Shown: positions 23,605 to 32,423 of the stretch, one piece after another
Layout of the letters: the number at the start of each line of letters is the position of its first letter
Position numbering within the stretch: the first letter of the stretch is position 1
DNA from: Desulfocapsaceae bacterium
Lineage (GTDB): Bacteria; Desulfobacterota; Desulfobulbia; Desulfobulbales; Desulfocapsaceae
Direction: 5' to 3'
DNA length: 47,412 bases
Assembly: GCA_030653035.1 (NCBI GenBank)
Contig: JAUSAB010000095.1
Span: 1 to 47,412, forward strand
The notes under the pieces: generated by a model
The model's input: only the letters and a program-made list of their open reading frames with translations
The model's database searches: none
What the model was told of the DNA's origin: nothing
Program-made: the position numbers and the translations under genes

Positions 23605-24039
23605 ATGAAGCCCTTTACCCTCGACGCGGTACTTCAACACCGGAAAAGCCTTGAAGACCAGGCGGCCTATCATCTGGTCAAGGCCCGGGAAGAAGAAAGA
23701 GACGCCCAACGCCAACTGAACGATGAAGAAGAGATCCTGAAGGCCCTGATTGAGACCATGGCCCGCGAGCAAACGCTCGGGATTGAAGTAGTCAAACTGG
23801 CACAATTTGAGCAACGGATCATCCTGATTGGCAAGCAGGTCCAGACGTTACAGGCCCTCCTGCAGAAGAAACAAGAGGCCTTAAACCGGGCCCAGAAATA
23901 CTTGATCGCCAAGAGCAAAGATCGCAAGATCATGGAAACCCTGCAACAAAAACAAAATGAGGCCTGGCGGCAGTATCTGAATAAAAAAGAGACGGCCACC
24001 CTTGATGAGGTTGCCGTCATCTTTCACAACAGGGAATAA
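23605..24039 (+). CDS. fliJ: Flagellar export chaperone FliJ
   Basis: 144 residues, almost entirely a charged two-helix coiled coil, as expected for FliJ, which links FliI to the export gate and escorts chaperones. The N-terminus MKPFTLDAVLQHRKSLEDQA is family-like (F-x-L-x-x-V-L-x-x-R). No good ribosome site is visible before the ATG. Position after fliI and before a motE-like gene supports the call. Confidence 0.88.
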   Translation: MKPFTLDAVLQHRKSLEDQAAYHLVKAREEERDAQRQLNDEEEILKALIETMAREQTLGIEVVKLAQFEQRIILIGKQVQTLQALLQKKQEALNRAQKYLIAKSKDRKIMETLQQKQNEAWRQYLNKKETATLDEVAVIFHNRE

Positions 24040-24119
24040 GCTATAACCGTTTATTATTTCTCATTTTTTCAAGAATCCATCATTACCTCTCCCCCAACCT
24101 TTACCTCGGCGGCCCTATT

Positions 24120-24701
24120 ATGAAAAAAACATTCTTCATCTTTTTCCTGTTCTGTTTATCCTTGACAGTCGGCCCCTATCTGATGGCATCGCTGGCTGCG
24201 GAGGAGCAACACAAGGCAACAGCACCGGAAGTCACGCCAACACCCCCAACAGAGATACCCGAGGGAAAATCCTTTTCCTCGGTGGAAGAACGCCGGATCT
24301 ACTCCACTCTTGAACAGGAACGAGCTGGTTTGCAGGAAAAGATAAAAGTATTGGCCGACAGGGAAAAGGAGCTAAAGACCCTGGAGCAAGAGGTCGATAA
24401 GAAATTTGAGCAATTGGAGAAAAAAACCCAGGAGCTCAAAAAGGTGCAACAAAAAACAGAAGAGCTCCTGGCCCAGAAAAATCAGGCAGAGCTGAAAAAG
24501 ATTCAGGAATTGAGCAATATTTACGCCAAGATGTCCCCAGAAAAAGCTGCTCTTGCCCTCAGCAGTTTGAATGATCAACAATTAGCCGCCGACCTTATTG
24601 CCAACATGAAGACAAAATCAGCGGCCAAGATAATGGAACAACTGGACAAGATGAAAGTATCCACCTTGACTACAACCTTATCCACCCTGGCACCCAAATA
24701 A
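24120..24701 (+). CDS. MotE-like periplasmic protein (MgtE-N-like fold)
   Basis: 193 residues with a signal or anchor segment (about 3-26), a short Pro/Thr-rich stretch, a strong coiled coil (about 55-125) and a C-terminal helical domain (IYAKMSPEKAALALSSLNDQQLAADLIANMKTKSAAKIMEQLD) of the MgtE N-terminal type. Similar genes occur between fliJ and fliK in many bacteria. One of them, MotE, is a chaperone for the stator protein MotC in Sinorhizobium. The role here may be a structural periplasmic one; no stator gene is nearby. Confidence 0.75.
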   Translation: MKKTFFIFFLFCLSLTVGPYLMASLAAEEQHKATAPEVTPTPPTEIPEGKSFSSVEERRIYSTLEQERAGLQEKIKVLADREKELKTLEQEVDKKFEQLEKKTQELKKVQQKTEELLAQKNQAELKKIQELSNIYAKMSPEKAALALSSLNDQQLAADLIANMKTKSAAKIMEQLDKMKVSTLTTTLSTLAPK

Positions 24702-24710
24702 GGTATTAAT

Positions 24711-26324
24711 ATGGAAGCATCCCTTTTAGCTGTCACTCCGACGCCAAAGCCACCACAGGATACGTCGGTACCAACAACCCAGACGACAGATGATGCCTCT
24801 CCTTTTACCGATTTTTTATCAACGGCCATAACCGCCACCAAAGCCCCCCAGAAAGAGAAAAAAGAGCTGGATCCTGAGGCCGCCTCAGCATCCGATCCCA
24901 GTCAACAAGAAATGTCCATGGCTGCGGCATTAGCGGCTCTTTCTTTTCAGGATTTTCCAGCCCTTGCCACTGATCAGCCTGCCCCAGAACAGGAGGTGGC
25001 CCCAACTCTTACCCTGGGCGACCTCAAACAACTCCAGACAATACTCACTGTTAATGGGAAGAATGTTACAGGACTGAACCCTGGCGACCTCAAACACCTC
25101 CAGGCAATGCTGGCTACTAATGGACAGAATGCTACAAGGCTGACCACAGACGACCTCAAACAATTCCAGGCAATGCTGGCTGCTAACGGGCAGAATGTGA
25201 CAGGGCTGACAACAGACGACCTCAAACAATTCCAGGCAATGCTGGCTGCTAACGGGCAAAATGCTACAAGGCTGACCACAGACGACCTCAAACAATTCCA
25301 GGCAATGCTGGCTACTAACGGGCAAAATGTGATAGGGCTGAAACCAGAAGCCACCAAAAACCAAACAACATCCACTCTCAACAAAACCGAAGCCCTTGTC
25401 AACCAACAACTCCAGGCTATTCTGAACGGTAAGTCCAAGGACACCTTGAGCATCGACACTTCTCACCAGTCTGCATCGACCGAGTCCCTGAACACATTGT
25501 CATCTCCTTACCTGAAATCCGTTGACAACACCTCCAATGGCTCTCTTCCACCTGTTCATATGGCCATGCTCGAAGGTACAGGTGCGGGAGTCAAAGAAAC
25601 GGACACCGGCAAAGCTGTCCGTCAAACCGTCACAGAGCAATTTCTGCATACAAAATTCGATGGTCTGGTTGATAAAAACAATACTAAAAATCAACAACAA
25701 GACAACGGACGGCAAGAGAATAGTCAAAATCAACAAAACGCTGCCACTGCGACACTGACCTCATCGCTGAACACGAATGAGCAAACAGGTCAGTTCAATC
25801 TCGCCGCACTTGGAGTTCCAGTCTCCGCTGCAACGACGGTAAACACCCCTGTCACTCACCCTGCGGCGCTATCATCAAGCGTTCCCGTTCCCGCCGAAGA
25901 ACTTATCAGTCATCTTGTTGACCGTTTCAGTACCAATCCCCGCCTGCAGACCAGCAAGATAAGTCTGAATCTCAATCCAGCCGAACTGGGAGCGCTCAAA
26001 ATTGAGATTCAGGTCAAAGGAGACTCGATCAAGGCCCATATTGTTGCAGGCAGTCAACAGATCCAGGACACCATTGAAAAAAATATGCCCAGGCTCCGCA
26101 GCATCCTTGAGCAGCAGGGGTTCACAATTGAAGATTTCCAAGTAACTCTGGAGTCAACAAATCCTGACGCCAATAATTTTTTCCAGCAACAATTTTCTTC
26201 CAGACAAGATTCGGGACCACATACAACACTTGCCGGCAGCGAAGATTCTTTTGATCTCTCTCTGAATTCAGCAGAAGCCATGCTCAACGCCCCCAAAGAC
26301 TCAGGCGTTAACCTGAGCATATAA
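24711..26324 (+). CDS. fliK: Hook-length control protein FliK with internal repeats
   Basis: 537 residues. FliK is the secreted ruler that ends hook growth and switches export specificity. The C-terminal domain (about 400-490; LNPAELGALKIEIQVKGDSIKAHI, then LRSILEQQGF) is the conserved Flg_hook switch domain. The long N-terminal part is disordered and Gln/Asn/Thr-rich. It contains five tandem 22-residue repeats (residues 100-209) with consensus DDLKQFQAMLAxNGQN. Start 9 bp after the motE-like gene. Ruler length is set by the N-terminal region in known FliK proteins, so repeat number could alter hook length. Confidence 0.93.
   Translation: MEASLLAVTPTPKPPQDTSVPTTQTTDDASPFTDFLSTAITATKAPQKEKKELDPEAASASDPSQQEMSMAAALAALSFQDFPALATDQPAPEQEVAPTLTLGDLKQLQTILTVNGKNVTGLNPGDLKHLQAMLATNGQNATRLTTDDLKQFQAMLAANGQNVTGLTTDDLKQFQAMLAANGQNATRLTTDDLKQFQAMLATNGQNVIGLKPEATKNQTTSTLNKTEALVNQQLQAILNGKSKDTLSIDTSHQSASTESLNTLSSPYLKSVDNTSNGSLPPVHMAMLEGTGAGVKETDTGKAVRQTVTEQFLHTKFDGLVDKNNTKNQQQDNGRQENSQNQQNAATATLTSSLNTNEQTGQFNLAALGVPVSAATTVNTPVTHPAALSSSVPVPAEELISHLVDRFSTNPRLQTSKISLNLNPAELGALKIEIQVKGDSIKAHIVAGSQQIQDTIEKNMPRLRSILEQQGFTIEDFQVTLESTNPDANNFFQQQFSSRQDSGPHTTLAGSEDSFDLSLNSAEAMLNAPKDSGVNLSI
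25008..25337 (+). repeat. Five tandem 66-bp repeats inside fliK
   Basis: Five in-frame units of 66 bp, each coding for 22 residues. Units 3, 4 and 5 are almost identical at the DNA level (GACGACCTCAAACAATTCCA recurs exactly). Units 1 and 2 are diverged, which suggests recent expansion at the 3' end. Units alternate between endings NVTG/NATR, hinting at a duplicated two-unit block. Confidence 0.97.
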
Positions 26325-26335
26325 GTGAGACAGCC

Positions 26336-27166
26336 ATGACCATTACACCCGCCGACACCTATACATTCCCCACCTCAAAAGCCACCAGCACCAGTACTAC
26401 CGGCACATCCACTGTTGCCAAAAAAGATACCGTCATGGGAAAAGATGACTTTCTCTCCCTGCTGGTGGCGCAATTAAAAAATCAGGATCCACTCGAACCC
26501 GAAGACCCCACGGCATTTACCGCCCAGCTCGCCCAGTTCAGTTCTCTGGAGCAACTTGCCAACCTGAATACAACCATGGAAGGGCTGACTACGGCCCAGG
26601 CCAATTCCGCACGGCTCTCATCTCTGAGCCTGATCGGCAAGGATATCACCTATAATGGCAGTACGGTTACCCTTGAAGGCAAACCCGTCGAGATTGGCTA
26701 TCAACTGGATGGTACCGCCTCCAGTGTCACCCTCTCCATTCAGGATGCCAATGGGAAAACAGTCCGCACTATACAGGCGGCGGACACAGAGCTGAAAGCC
26801 GGCAACCATTTTATCTCCTGGGACGGTAAAGACCAGGAGGGGAATCTCCTTGCCAACGGCAAGTACACGCTTGTCCTGCAAGCCAGCGCCGCCGGAGAGG
26901 GCGCCAGTATTGCCGCCGCTCCTCTCGTCAGATCAGTAGTAACAGGCATTGATCTAAGCAGTGGCATAATTACCACCAGGGCCGGTGAGGTTCTTTTTAA
27001 AAATATCATCGGGGTCATGGAGCCAAACAGCAACACCCTGGCAGCAGCCACCCTTACAAATACCACCAACACTACAACAACTACTGGGACTACTCCCACC
27101 ACAAGCAATGAGCAGACAGCACAACGCATTATTGATGAATATATTTTACGACTCCGACAACATTAA
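26336..27166 (+). CDS. flgD: Hook-cap scaffold protein FlgD
   Basis: 276 residues. FlgD caps the growing hook. The conserved N-terminal segment MGKDDFLSLLVAQLKNQDPLEPEDPTAFTAQLAQFSSLEQ (about 34-73) is diagnostic. A FlgD Ig-like domain (DANGKTVRTIQAAD...GNHFISWDGKDQEGNLLANGKYTL) follows. The C-terminal end is Thr/Asn-rich. Starts 11 bp after fliK. Confidence 0.96.
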   Translation: MTITPADTYTFPTSKATSTSTTGTSTVAKKDTVMGKDDFLSLLVAQLKNQDPLEPEDPTAFTAQLAQFSSLEQLANLNTTMEGLTTAQANSARLSSLSLIGKDITYNGSTVTLEGKPVEIGYQLDGTASSVTLSIQDANGKTVRTIQAADTELKAGNHFISWDGKDQEGNLLANGKYTLVLQASAAGEGASIAAAPLVRSVVTGIDLSSGIITTRAGEVLFKNIIGVMEPNSNTLAAATLTNTTNTTTTTGTTPTTSNEQTAQRIIDEYILRLRQH

Positions 27167-27243
27167 ACCGGCAGCAAGCAAGCCGTTGTAACAAACCAAC
27201 CGTACCATCCATATGGCAAGAACGGCACAAGGAGGCTTCAACC

Positions 27244-28533
27244 ATGGGCATCACAAGCGCACTTTACAGCGGAGTCAGCGGACTCAACACCAACTCACAG
27301 GCCATGAGCGTTATCGGTAACAATCTGGCCAACACCAACACCGTTGGTTTCAAAGGTTCACGTACCATTTTTTCTGACCTGCTCTCCAGCACGGTCTTCG
27401 GCTCTGGAGGTGCGTCTCAGGTAGGACGTGGTGTCGGTATGTCCAAGGTTGACAGTATCTTCAGTCAGGGCACCTTTGAGTCGACTTCGTCTGACACCGA
27501 TCTGGCCATTGAAGGGGACTCCTTCTTCATGCTGAAAGAGATCGGTAACAACAGCACTTTTTATTCTCGGGCCGGTGCCTTTCGTTTTGACGAAGCAGGC
27601 TATCTGGTAAACCCGGAAGGACTGCGGGTTCAGGGCAAGGGCTATGACGCCGCCGGTCAACTCATCGCCGGTGATCCAACTGACATTCAGGTGATGAACA
27701 CGGGACTGATCCCGGCCAAGGCCACCAGTACCCTGACCATCAACAGCAATCTCGACGCCAGCACCGTAGCCATTCCTGCAGCCACTGCTTTTGATCCGGC
27801 CATCAGCACCACCTATGACTACGCCTCCTCCACCCAGGTCTATGATACTCTGGGCAACCCGCATCTGGTGACCACCTATTTCCGCAAAGACCCAGTCACG
27901 GCCAACACATGGAACTGGTACTGGAGCGCGCAAGACGACTCCGTCCCCCCTCTCCCCCTTGGCAATGCAGCCGGAAGCGCCCCTGCGGGATCGATCACTT
28001 TTACCGCTACCGGCGAACTCGATACGACCATTGCTGGCAACGGGACCGGGACCATTGCCGCAGCCGCGCTTAACTGGAATAATGGTTCCACCCCCACCGG
28101 CATAGCCTTGACTTTTGACACCACGCAATTCAATAATGCGTCAAAGGTTATTTCTCAAGACCAGAACGGGTACGGATCAGGCAGTCTCACGAATGTAACC
28201 ATCAATAACGACGGTGTTGTTATCGCCTCTTACTCCAATGGTGAACAGACAAAAATCGCCAATATTACTCTGGCCAAATTCACCAACCCCAATGGCCTGA
28301 ACCTGGTGGGCAGCAACCTGTTTACAGCCTCTGACACCTCCGGCTCACCCCGTATCGGCCTCCCTGGCCCGGAGCTGGGCAAGGTCTTCACCAACTCTCT
28401 GGAACAGTCCAATGTGGATATGGGCAAGGAGTTTGTAAACATGATCACAGTGCAACGCGGTTTTCAGGCAAACTCAAAAATCATCACCACCGTTGACGAA
28501 CTACTGGGAGAGCTGATCAATCTCAAACGATAA
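27244..28533 (+). CDS. flgE: Flagellar hook protein FlgE
   Basis: 429 residues. The N-terminal hook/rod motif ALYSGVSGLNTNSQAMSVIGNNLANTNTVGFK and the C-terminal SNVDMGKEFVNMITVQRGFQANSKIITTVDELLGELINLKR are typical of FlgE, with a longer variable middle than flgG/flgF. AAGGAGG lies 9 bp before the ATG. It is followed by two hairpins, so it ends the first flagellar transcription unit. Confidence 0.97.
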   Translation: MGITSALYSGVSGLNTNSQAMSVIGNNLANTNTVGFKGSRTIFSDLLSSTVFGSGGASQVGRGVGMSKVDSIFSQGTFESTSSDTDLAIEGDSFFMLKEIGNNSTFYSRAGAFRFDEAGYLVNPEGLRVQGKGYDAAGQLIAGDPTDIQVMNTGLIPAKATSTLTINSNLDASTVAIPAATAFDPAISTTYDYASSTQVYDTLGNPHLVTTYFRKDPVTANTWNWYWSAQDDSVPPLPLGNAAGSAPAGSITFTATGELDTTIAGNGTGTIAAAALNWNNGSTPTGIALTFDTTQFNNASKVISQDQNGYGSGSLTNVTINNDGVVIASYSNGEQTKIANITLAKFTNPNGLNLVGSNLFTASDTSGSPRIGLPGPELGKVFTNSLEQSNVDMGKEFVNMITVQRGFQANSKIITTVDELLGELINLKR

Positions 28534-28540
28534 AAATCAA

Positions 28541-28594
28541 AAAGCCGTAACGAAACAATTTCTCTCTTAAAAACTCTTTCGTTACGGCTTTTAT
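28541..28594. terminator. GCCGTAACGAAA palindrome after flgE, likely terminator
   Basis: AAAGCCGTAACGAAA and TTTCGTTACGGCTTT form a perfect 15-bp stem around about 21 bases, ending in T-rich sequence. It is a member of the dispersed palindrome family. Confidence 0.75.
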
Positions 28595-28660
28595 GCCATT
28601 CCAGCCATGCAAATGGCCATGTTATTTATTCATAATAGCCAAGTCAAAATATTGACCACA

Positions 28661-28699
28661 AAAAAAGGGAACTGGATTTAATAACCAGTTCCCTTTTTT
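28661..28699. terminator. Strong intrinsic terminator before fliL unit
   Basis: GGGAACTGG (28667-28675) and CCAGTTCCC (28685-28693) form a perfect stem, flanked by A6 on the left and T6 on the right, so it can work in both directions. It implies that fliL and following genes have their own promoter in 28700-28890. That stretch holds no gene I can support. Confidence 0.9.
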
Positions 28700-28911
28700 A
28701 TGGTCGTCCTCAAAAAATACATTTCCCCTCTCTTACCTGCCCTGCGACAAATCCTGCTCAACAGAAAATATTCTGGAACAGAATATGCATACTTGAGTTT
28801 TGAACAACAAGACCGTATGATGAATGGAATTGAATTTTCTTTACACAAAAAGCATTTGCGAACTTCCCGATTATTTTTTTTAATCATTTCAACATAAAGG
28901 AATCACCAGCC

Positions 28912-29517
28912 ATGGCTGACGACAAAGCCCCTAAAAAACCTGAGAACATCGCTGTTGACCCGGGAGCTAAGAAGAAAAAGCTTATCATCATTGGCGGAGC
29001 CGCCTTAGTGCTTCTGATCGCCCTCGGGATCACTGCCTTTTTTCTTCTGAAAAAACACGCCCCGGAGACGGGCAAGGAAAAGCATGGTGAGACAGCGGCA
29101 GACGTTCACGTCCCGGAGCTGAATCCACCTGCAGCCATTGGCCCGATGATTGAGATCAAAGATTTTATTGTCAATATCATCAGTGAGGGAGAGCGGCACT
29201 ATGTAAAGGCCGCCATCACCATTGAACTCATCGACAATCCTGCCGTTAGCACCGGTACTGTCAGTAGTGGTGGCGCCCACGGTGGTGGTGGCAGCAAAAC
29301 AGCAACCGGCAACGACCTGGCCAAGGAAGAGGCCACCCAGCGCATGCCCCAGATTCGCGACAGCATCCTCCTGTTGATTGGCAATAAAACCTATGAAGAA
29401 CTCCAGGACCTGCAAGGGAAAAAACAGCTCAAGGCGGAACTGACCAGCAAACTCAACTCGATCCTGCACAATGGCAAGGTAAAAGAAATCTATTTCACAG
29501 ATTTTGTGGTTCAATAA
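28912..29517 (+). CDS. fliL: Flagellar basal-body protein FliL
   Basis: 201 residues. FliL surrounds the stator in the inner membrane. One transmembrane segment at about 24-46 follows a Lys-rich cytoplasmic tail. The periplasmic FliL domain shows IEIKDFIVNIISEGERHYVKAAITIEL and, at the end, KLNSILHNGKVKEIYFTDFVVQ. A Gly/His/Ser-rich insert (about residues 116-131) interrupts the domain. AAAGGAATCACC precedes the ATG. First gene after the terminator, opening the fliL-to-fliA unit. Confidence 0.95.
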   Translation: MADDKAPKKPENIAVDPGAKKKKLIIIGGAALVLLIALGITAFFLLKKHAPETGKEKHGETAADVHVPELNPPAAIGPMIEIKDFIVNIISEGERHYVKAAITIELIDNPAVSTGTVSSGGAHGGGGSKTATGNDLAKEEATQRMPQIRDSILLLIGNKTYEELQDLQGKKQLKAELTSKLNSILHNGKVKEIYFTDFVVQ

Positions 29518-29589
29518 CTGATCAAACAAACAGTCTTTCAGCTTGTTAACCAAAAGACTACAGACTACACAACCTTCACAGGGACAGCA

Positions 29590-30573
29590 GTGGAACCAAT
29601 TCTTTCCAGACAAGAAATTGCAGATCTCCTGAGCGCCATTAAGAAAGGCCAGGTCACCACCGAAGCGGCGATGCCGGAGCAATCCGCCAAATTCACCAAT
29701 GCCGAATCAGTCAATCTCCTGCAGATGGCAAACAAAAACAGTTGCCAACTGCGAATCCCCAATTTTGATATCATTCTCGACACCTTTGCCCAAAACTATT
29801 CTATATCCCTCACCAACCAGCTCCAGCGAACCTTTACCATCAGTCGCATCGGCATAGAATGCTCACTTTTTAACACATTCATGACCGCCCAAAAAAACTC
29901 CGGGGCCATTGGCGTTCTCAATCTTGACCCCTTAAAATATGGAGCTCTGTTCATTCTGGATCAACAGCTTTCTTTCACTCTCATTGAGATCATGCTGGGC
30001 GCATCCAGTGAGTTGGACCCTCTGAAGCTGGATCGAAAACCGACAACCATTGAGCTCAATATCCTCAAATCAGTCATGACCAAGGCCTGCGAGGACCTGA
30101 GCAAGGCCATGAAACCGCTGACAACCCTCAATTCCTCACTCATCAAGGTCGAGAGCAACTCCAGACTGGTCTCTATCACCGATCCCGATGCCGAGGTTGT
30201 TGTTGGTCGTTTTAAGATCCAGATCGGCAGCCTTTCCGGAGAATTAAACATGCTTTTCCCGGTAGCCACCCTTGAGCCCCTTAAAGAACGGCTCAGAGAT
30301 CTGCTCTCCGTCAGGACCAGCAATTTTGGAGAATGGTCTGAACGTATACTCGATGAGATCCTGGCAATGGAAACCTCAATCATTGCCCAATCAGGGACCC
30401 TCACCCTGCCCCTGAGCAAGGTGCTCTCTTTAAAAAAAGGTGACATTATCCCACTTGATTACGACCCCAATTCTCCACTAAAGGTACTCGTTGAGGACAA
30501 CCTGAAATTTTTTGCAAGACCTGGTCTCTACGCCGGGAAACGAGCGATCAGCCTGACCGGCGCCTACGAATAA
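29590..30573 (+). CDS. fliM: Motor switch protein FliM
   Basis: 327 residues, GTG start. FliM forms the C ring and is the docking site of CheY-P. The N-terminal EPILSRQEIADLLSAI is the conserved region that binds CheY, and LRIPNFDIILDTFAQNYSISLTNQLQRTFTI begins the middle CheC-like domain. The C-terminal SpoA domain carries the pattern LPLSKVLSLKKGDIIPLDYDPN. The usual LSQDEID motif is replaced by LSRQEIA, a modest change. Confidence 0.96.
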   Translation: MEPILSRQEIADLLSAIKKGQVTTEAAMPEQSAKFTNAESVNLLQMANKNSCQLRIPNFDIILDTFAQNYSISLTNQLQRTFTISRIGIECSLFNTFMTAQKNSGAIGVLNLDPLKYGALFILDQQLSFTLIEIMLGASSELDPLKLDRKPTTIELNILKSVMTKACEDLSKAMKPLTTLNSSLIKVESNSRLVSITDPDAEVVVGRFKIQIGSLSGELNMLFPVATLEPLKERLRDLLSVRTSNFGEWSERILDEILAMETSIIAQSGTLTLPLSKVLSLKKGDIIPLDYDPNSPLKVLVEDNLKFFARPGLYAGKRAISLTGAYE

Positions 30574-30640
30574 GCCGTTGCTACAGATCAATTCAAAACC
30601 ATGCAACTGGCCGGAACAACATAAAATCCGTAACCGAATG

Positions 30641-30668
30641 AGTGAAAGAGCATGGGTGCTCTTTCACT
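30641..30668. repeat. Hairpin between fliM and fliN
   Basis: AGTGAAAGAGC and GCTCTTTCACT form a perfect 11-bp stem with a 6-bp loop. It sits in a segment (30574-30680) with fragments of the GCCGTAACGAAA family (AAGCCGTTG at 30573, ATCCGTAACCGAA at 30626, GACCCCTAAAAAG at 30672). It is about 40 bp before fliN. Confidence 0.7.
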
Positions 30669-30705
30669 AATGACCCCTAAAAAGTAAACCCTGGAATGAA
30701 TACGT

Positions 30706-31095
30706 ATGAGCAATATGAACGGAAGGCCAGACCCGGACGAGCTGAAAGATCTTCTGCAAACCGATGAAAGCAACCCGACAAACCTTGGGGCACACAGCAG
30801 ACAAGCTACCGGGTCACACACAGGAAATAGCGCCAACCGTGGCCTTGAATTCCTCTATGATGTCCCCCTGCAGATCTCTGTCGAAGTTGGGCGCAGCAAG
30901 ATTTTGCTGCGCGACCTTTTGAAGATGGGCGAGGGCTATGTTATCGAGCTCGACAAACTGGCAGGCGAGCCTTTGGACCTCTATGTCAATAACCGCCTGA
31001 TTGCCAGAGGTGAGGCAGTTATGGTGGGAGACAAATTCGGCATCAGATTGACAGATGTAATCAGCACCGCTGATCGCGTCGAGAATCTTGGCTAA
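30706..31095 (+). CDS. fliN: Motor switch protein FliN
   Basis: 129 residues. The conserved SpoA domain at the C-terminus (about 46-125: LYDVPLQISVEVGRSKILLRDLLKMGEGYVIELDKLAGEPLDLYVNNRLIARGEAVMVGDKFGIRLTDVI) is unmistakable. Together with FliM it forms the C-ring base and receives export cargo from FliH. The N-terminal 45 residues are polar and unconserved. Confidence 0.97.
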   Translation: MSNMNGRPDPDELKDLLQTDESNPTNLGAHSRQATGSHTGNSANRGLEFLYDVPLQISVEVGRSKILLRDLLKMGEGYVIELDKLAGEPLDLYVNNRLIARGEAVMVGDKFGIRLTDVISTADRVENLG

Positions 31096-31146
31096 ACGGC
31101 GGAAACAAAAGAATTTAAAAAGCGACTAAAAAGAGAATCCTGTCAA

Positions 31147-31557
31147 ATGCGCCCGCTTCTATCCCTCATCATCTTCTCGCTATCGGTAACAAATGCCCTT
31201 GCCGGCGGCGGAGCAGAGCCCCCTTTTTCTCTTGCCGCTACACTCAGACTTATCTGGGGGCTGCTCATTGTCCTTGGCGCCCTCCTTGTTGTGTATGCCC
31301 TGGCCAAAAAAAAACTTTCTTTCCTTACCGGCGATGGCGGCAAGGGCGCCATCGCCATTATTGAGATGCGCCATCTAATGCCCAGAAAATCACTCTGCCT
31401 GGTCAAGGTCCGAGATCAGGAATATCTTCTGGGACTTGGCAACGATCAGATCAACCTGATTGCCGTCATTAACCCACCAGATACCAAGGATTTTGTCGCA
31501 ACACTTGCAACTGCGGAATCGGATAATCATGACAACACCCATGACAGCGTACTCTAA
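31147..31557 (+). CDS. fliO: Flagellar export-gate assembly factor FliO
   Basis: 136 residues, with a signal-like N-terminus, one strong transmembrane segment (about 34-54) and a short cytoplasmic beta domain (IAIIEMRHLMPRKSLCLVKVRDQEYLLGLG), all features of FliO, which helps assemble the FliP ring. Its 3' end overlaps the fliP start by 29 bp. Confidence 0.9.
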   Translation: MRPLLSLIIFSLSVTNALAGGGAEPPFSLAATLRLIWGLLIVLGALLVVYALAKKKLSFLTGDGGKGAIAIIEMRHLMPRKSLCLVKVRDQEYLLGLGNDQINLIAVINPPDTKDFVATLATAESDNHDNTHDSVL

Positions 31558-32311
31558 ACAACCCGGCACAGCCCTGCTGATATGCGGATTGGCGCTGGGG
31601 GCGGCCCTTCTTGCCCCCACTCCATGTCCTGCCGTGGGCCTGCCCACCATCACCTTCGGGGTAGCCGATGCCAATACCCCTGAGCAGGTATCAACAGCCA
31701 TCCAGGTGCTCTTCCTCCTGACCATCCTCTCGATTGCCCCGGCCATTCTGCTCATGACCACCTGCTTTACCCGTATCGTCATCGTACTCGGCTTTATCCG
31801 TCAGGCCATGGGCACTCAGAACATGCCACCCACCCAGATCATTATCGGGCTGGCCCTGTTTCTCTCTTTCTTTATCATGTCACCCACCCTCAACACCATC
31901 AATGAAAAGGCCCTGCAGCCCTACATGAAAAAGACGATCACCCAGGAACAGGCCCTGGAACAGGCCATTGCCCCTATGCGTGCCTTTATGTTCTCGCAGG
32001 TAAAGGAGGCAGAATTGACCCTTCTTTCTGACATCACCCTTAAAAACAAGCCCTTTGACCAAAACGATATCCCCACCATGACCCTGATCCCGGCCTTCAT
32101 GCTTTCCGAGCTGAAAAGGTCGTTCCAGATGGGATTCATGATCTATGTCCCCTTTCTGGTCATTGATATGGTGGTTGCCTCAGTCCTCATGTCCATGGGC
32201 ATGATGATGCTGCCGCCGGTCATCATTTCCATGCCCTTTAAACTGCTGCTTTTTGTACTGGTCGATGGCTGGGGACTGATTGTCGGATCGCTGGTACAGA
32301 GTTTCAAATGA
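31529..32311 (+). CDS. fliP: Flagellar export-gate protein FliP
   Basis: 260 residues with a cleavable-type signal peptide, as is usual for FliP. Conserved ATCFTRIVIVLGFIRQAMGTQNMPPTQIIIGLALFLS-type region (here TTCFTRIVIVLGFIRQAMGT) and the C-terminal FMLSELKRSFQMGFMIYVPFLVIDMVVASVLMSMGMMMLPPVIISMPFKLLLFVLVDGW. Start ATG 31529 is chosen over in-frame codons upstream and a second ATG at 31541. Confidence 0.96.
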   Translation: MTTPMTAYSKQPGTALLICGLALGAALLAPTPCPAVGLPTITFGVADANTPEQVSTAIQVLFLLTILSIAPAILLMTTCFTRIVIVLGFIRQAMGTQNMPPTQIIIGLALFLSFFIMSPTLNTINEKALQPYMKKTITQEQALEQAIAPMRAFMFSQVKEAELTLLSDITLKNKPFDQNDIPTMTLIPAFMLSELKRSFQMGFMIYVPFLVIDMVVASVLMSMGMMMLPPVIISMPFKLLLFVLVDGWGLIVGSLVQSFK

Positions 32312-32313
32312 CA

Positions 32314-32397
32314 AGGCTGAAGACTGAAGGCGAAAACCCGAAAGTTTCCAAAAATAAAGTCTTTACTCTTTATCCTTCTACCTTCAGCTTTCAGCCT
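32314..32397. repeat. Imperfect inverted repeat between fliP and fliQ
   Basis: AGGCTGAAGACTGAAGG (32314-32330) is nearly the inverse of CCTTCAGCTTTCAGCCT (32381-32397). The same AGGCTGAAGG motif occurs as a triple direct repeat between flgF and flgG. Confidence 0.65.
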
Positions 32398-32423
32398 AAC
32401 AACCTTCCAATGTGAAATCACCC

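Noticed and set aside
25008-25337. CRISPR-like array
   Set aside because: Units are contiguous, in frame and without spacers; they code for FliK repeats.
24930-25466. 178-codon frame with repeats on the - strand
   Set aside because: The repeats are simply the reverse of the fliK 66-bp repeats; fliK has the conserved C-terminal domain.
28700-28897. 65-codon frame between the terminator and fliL
   Set aside because: No ribosome site, no recognisable pattern, and it begins in the T tract of the terminator. Promoter DNA is more likely.
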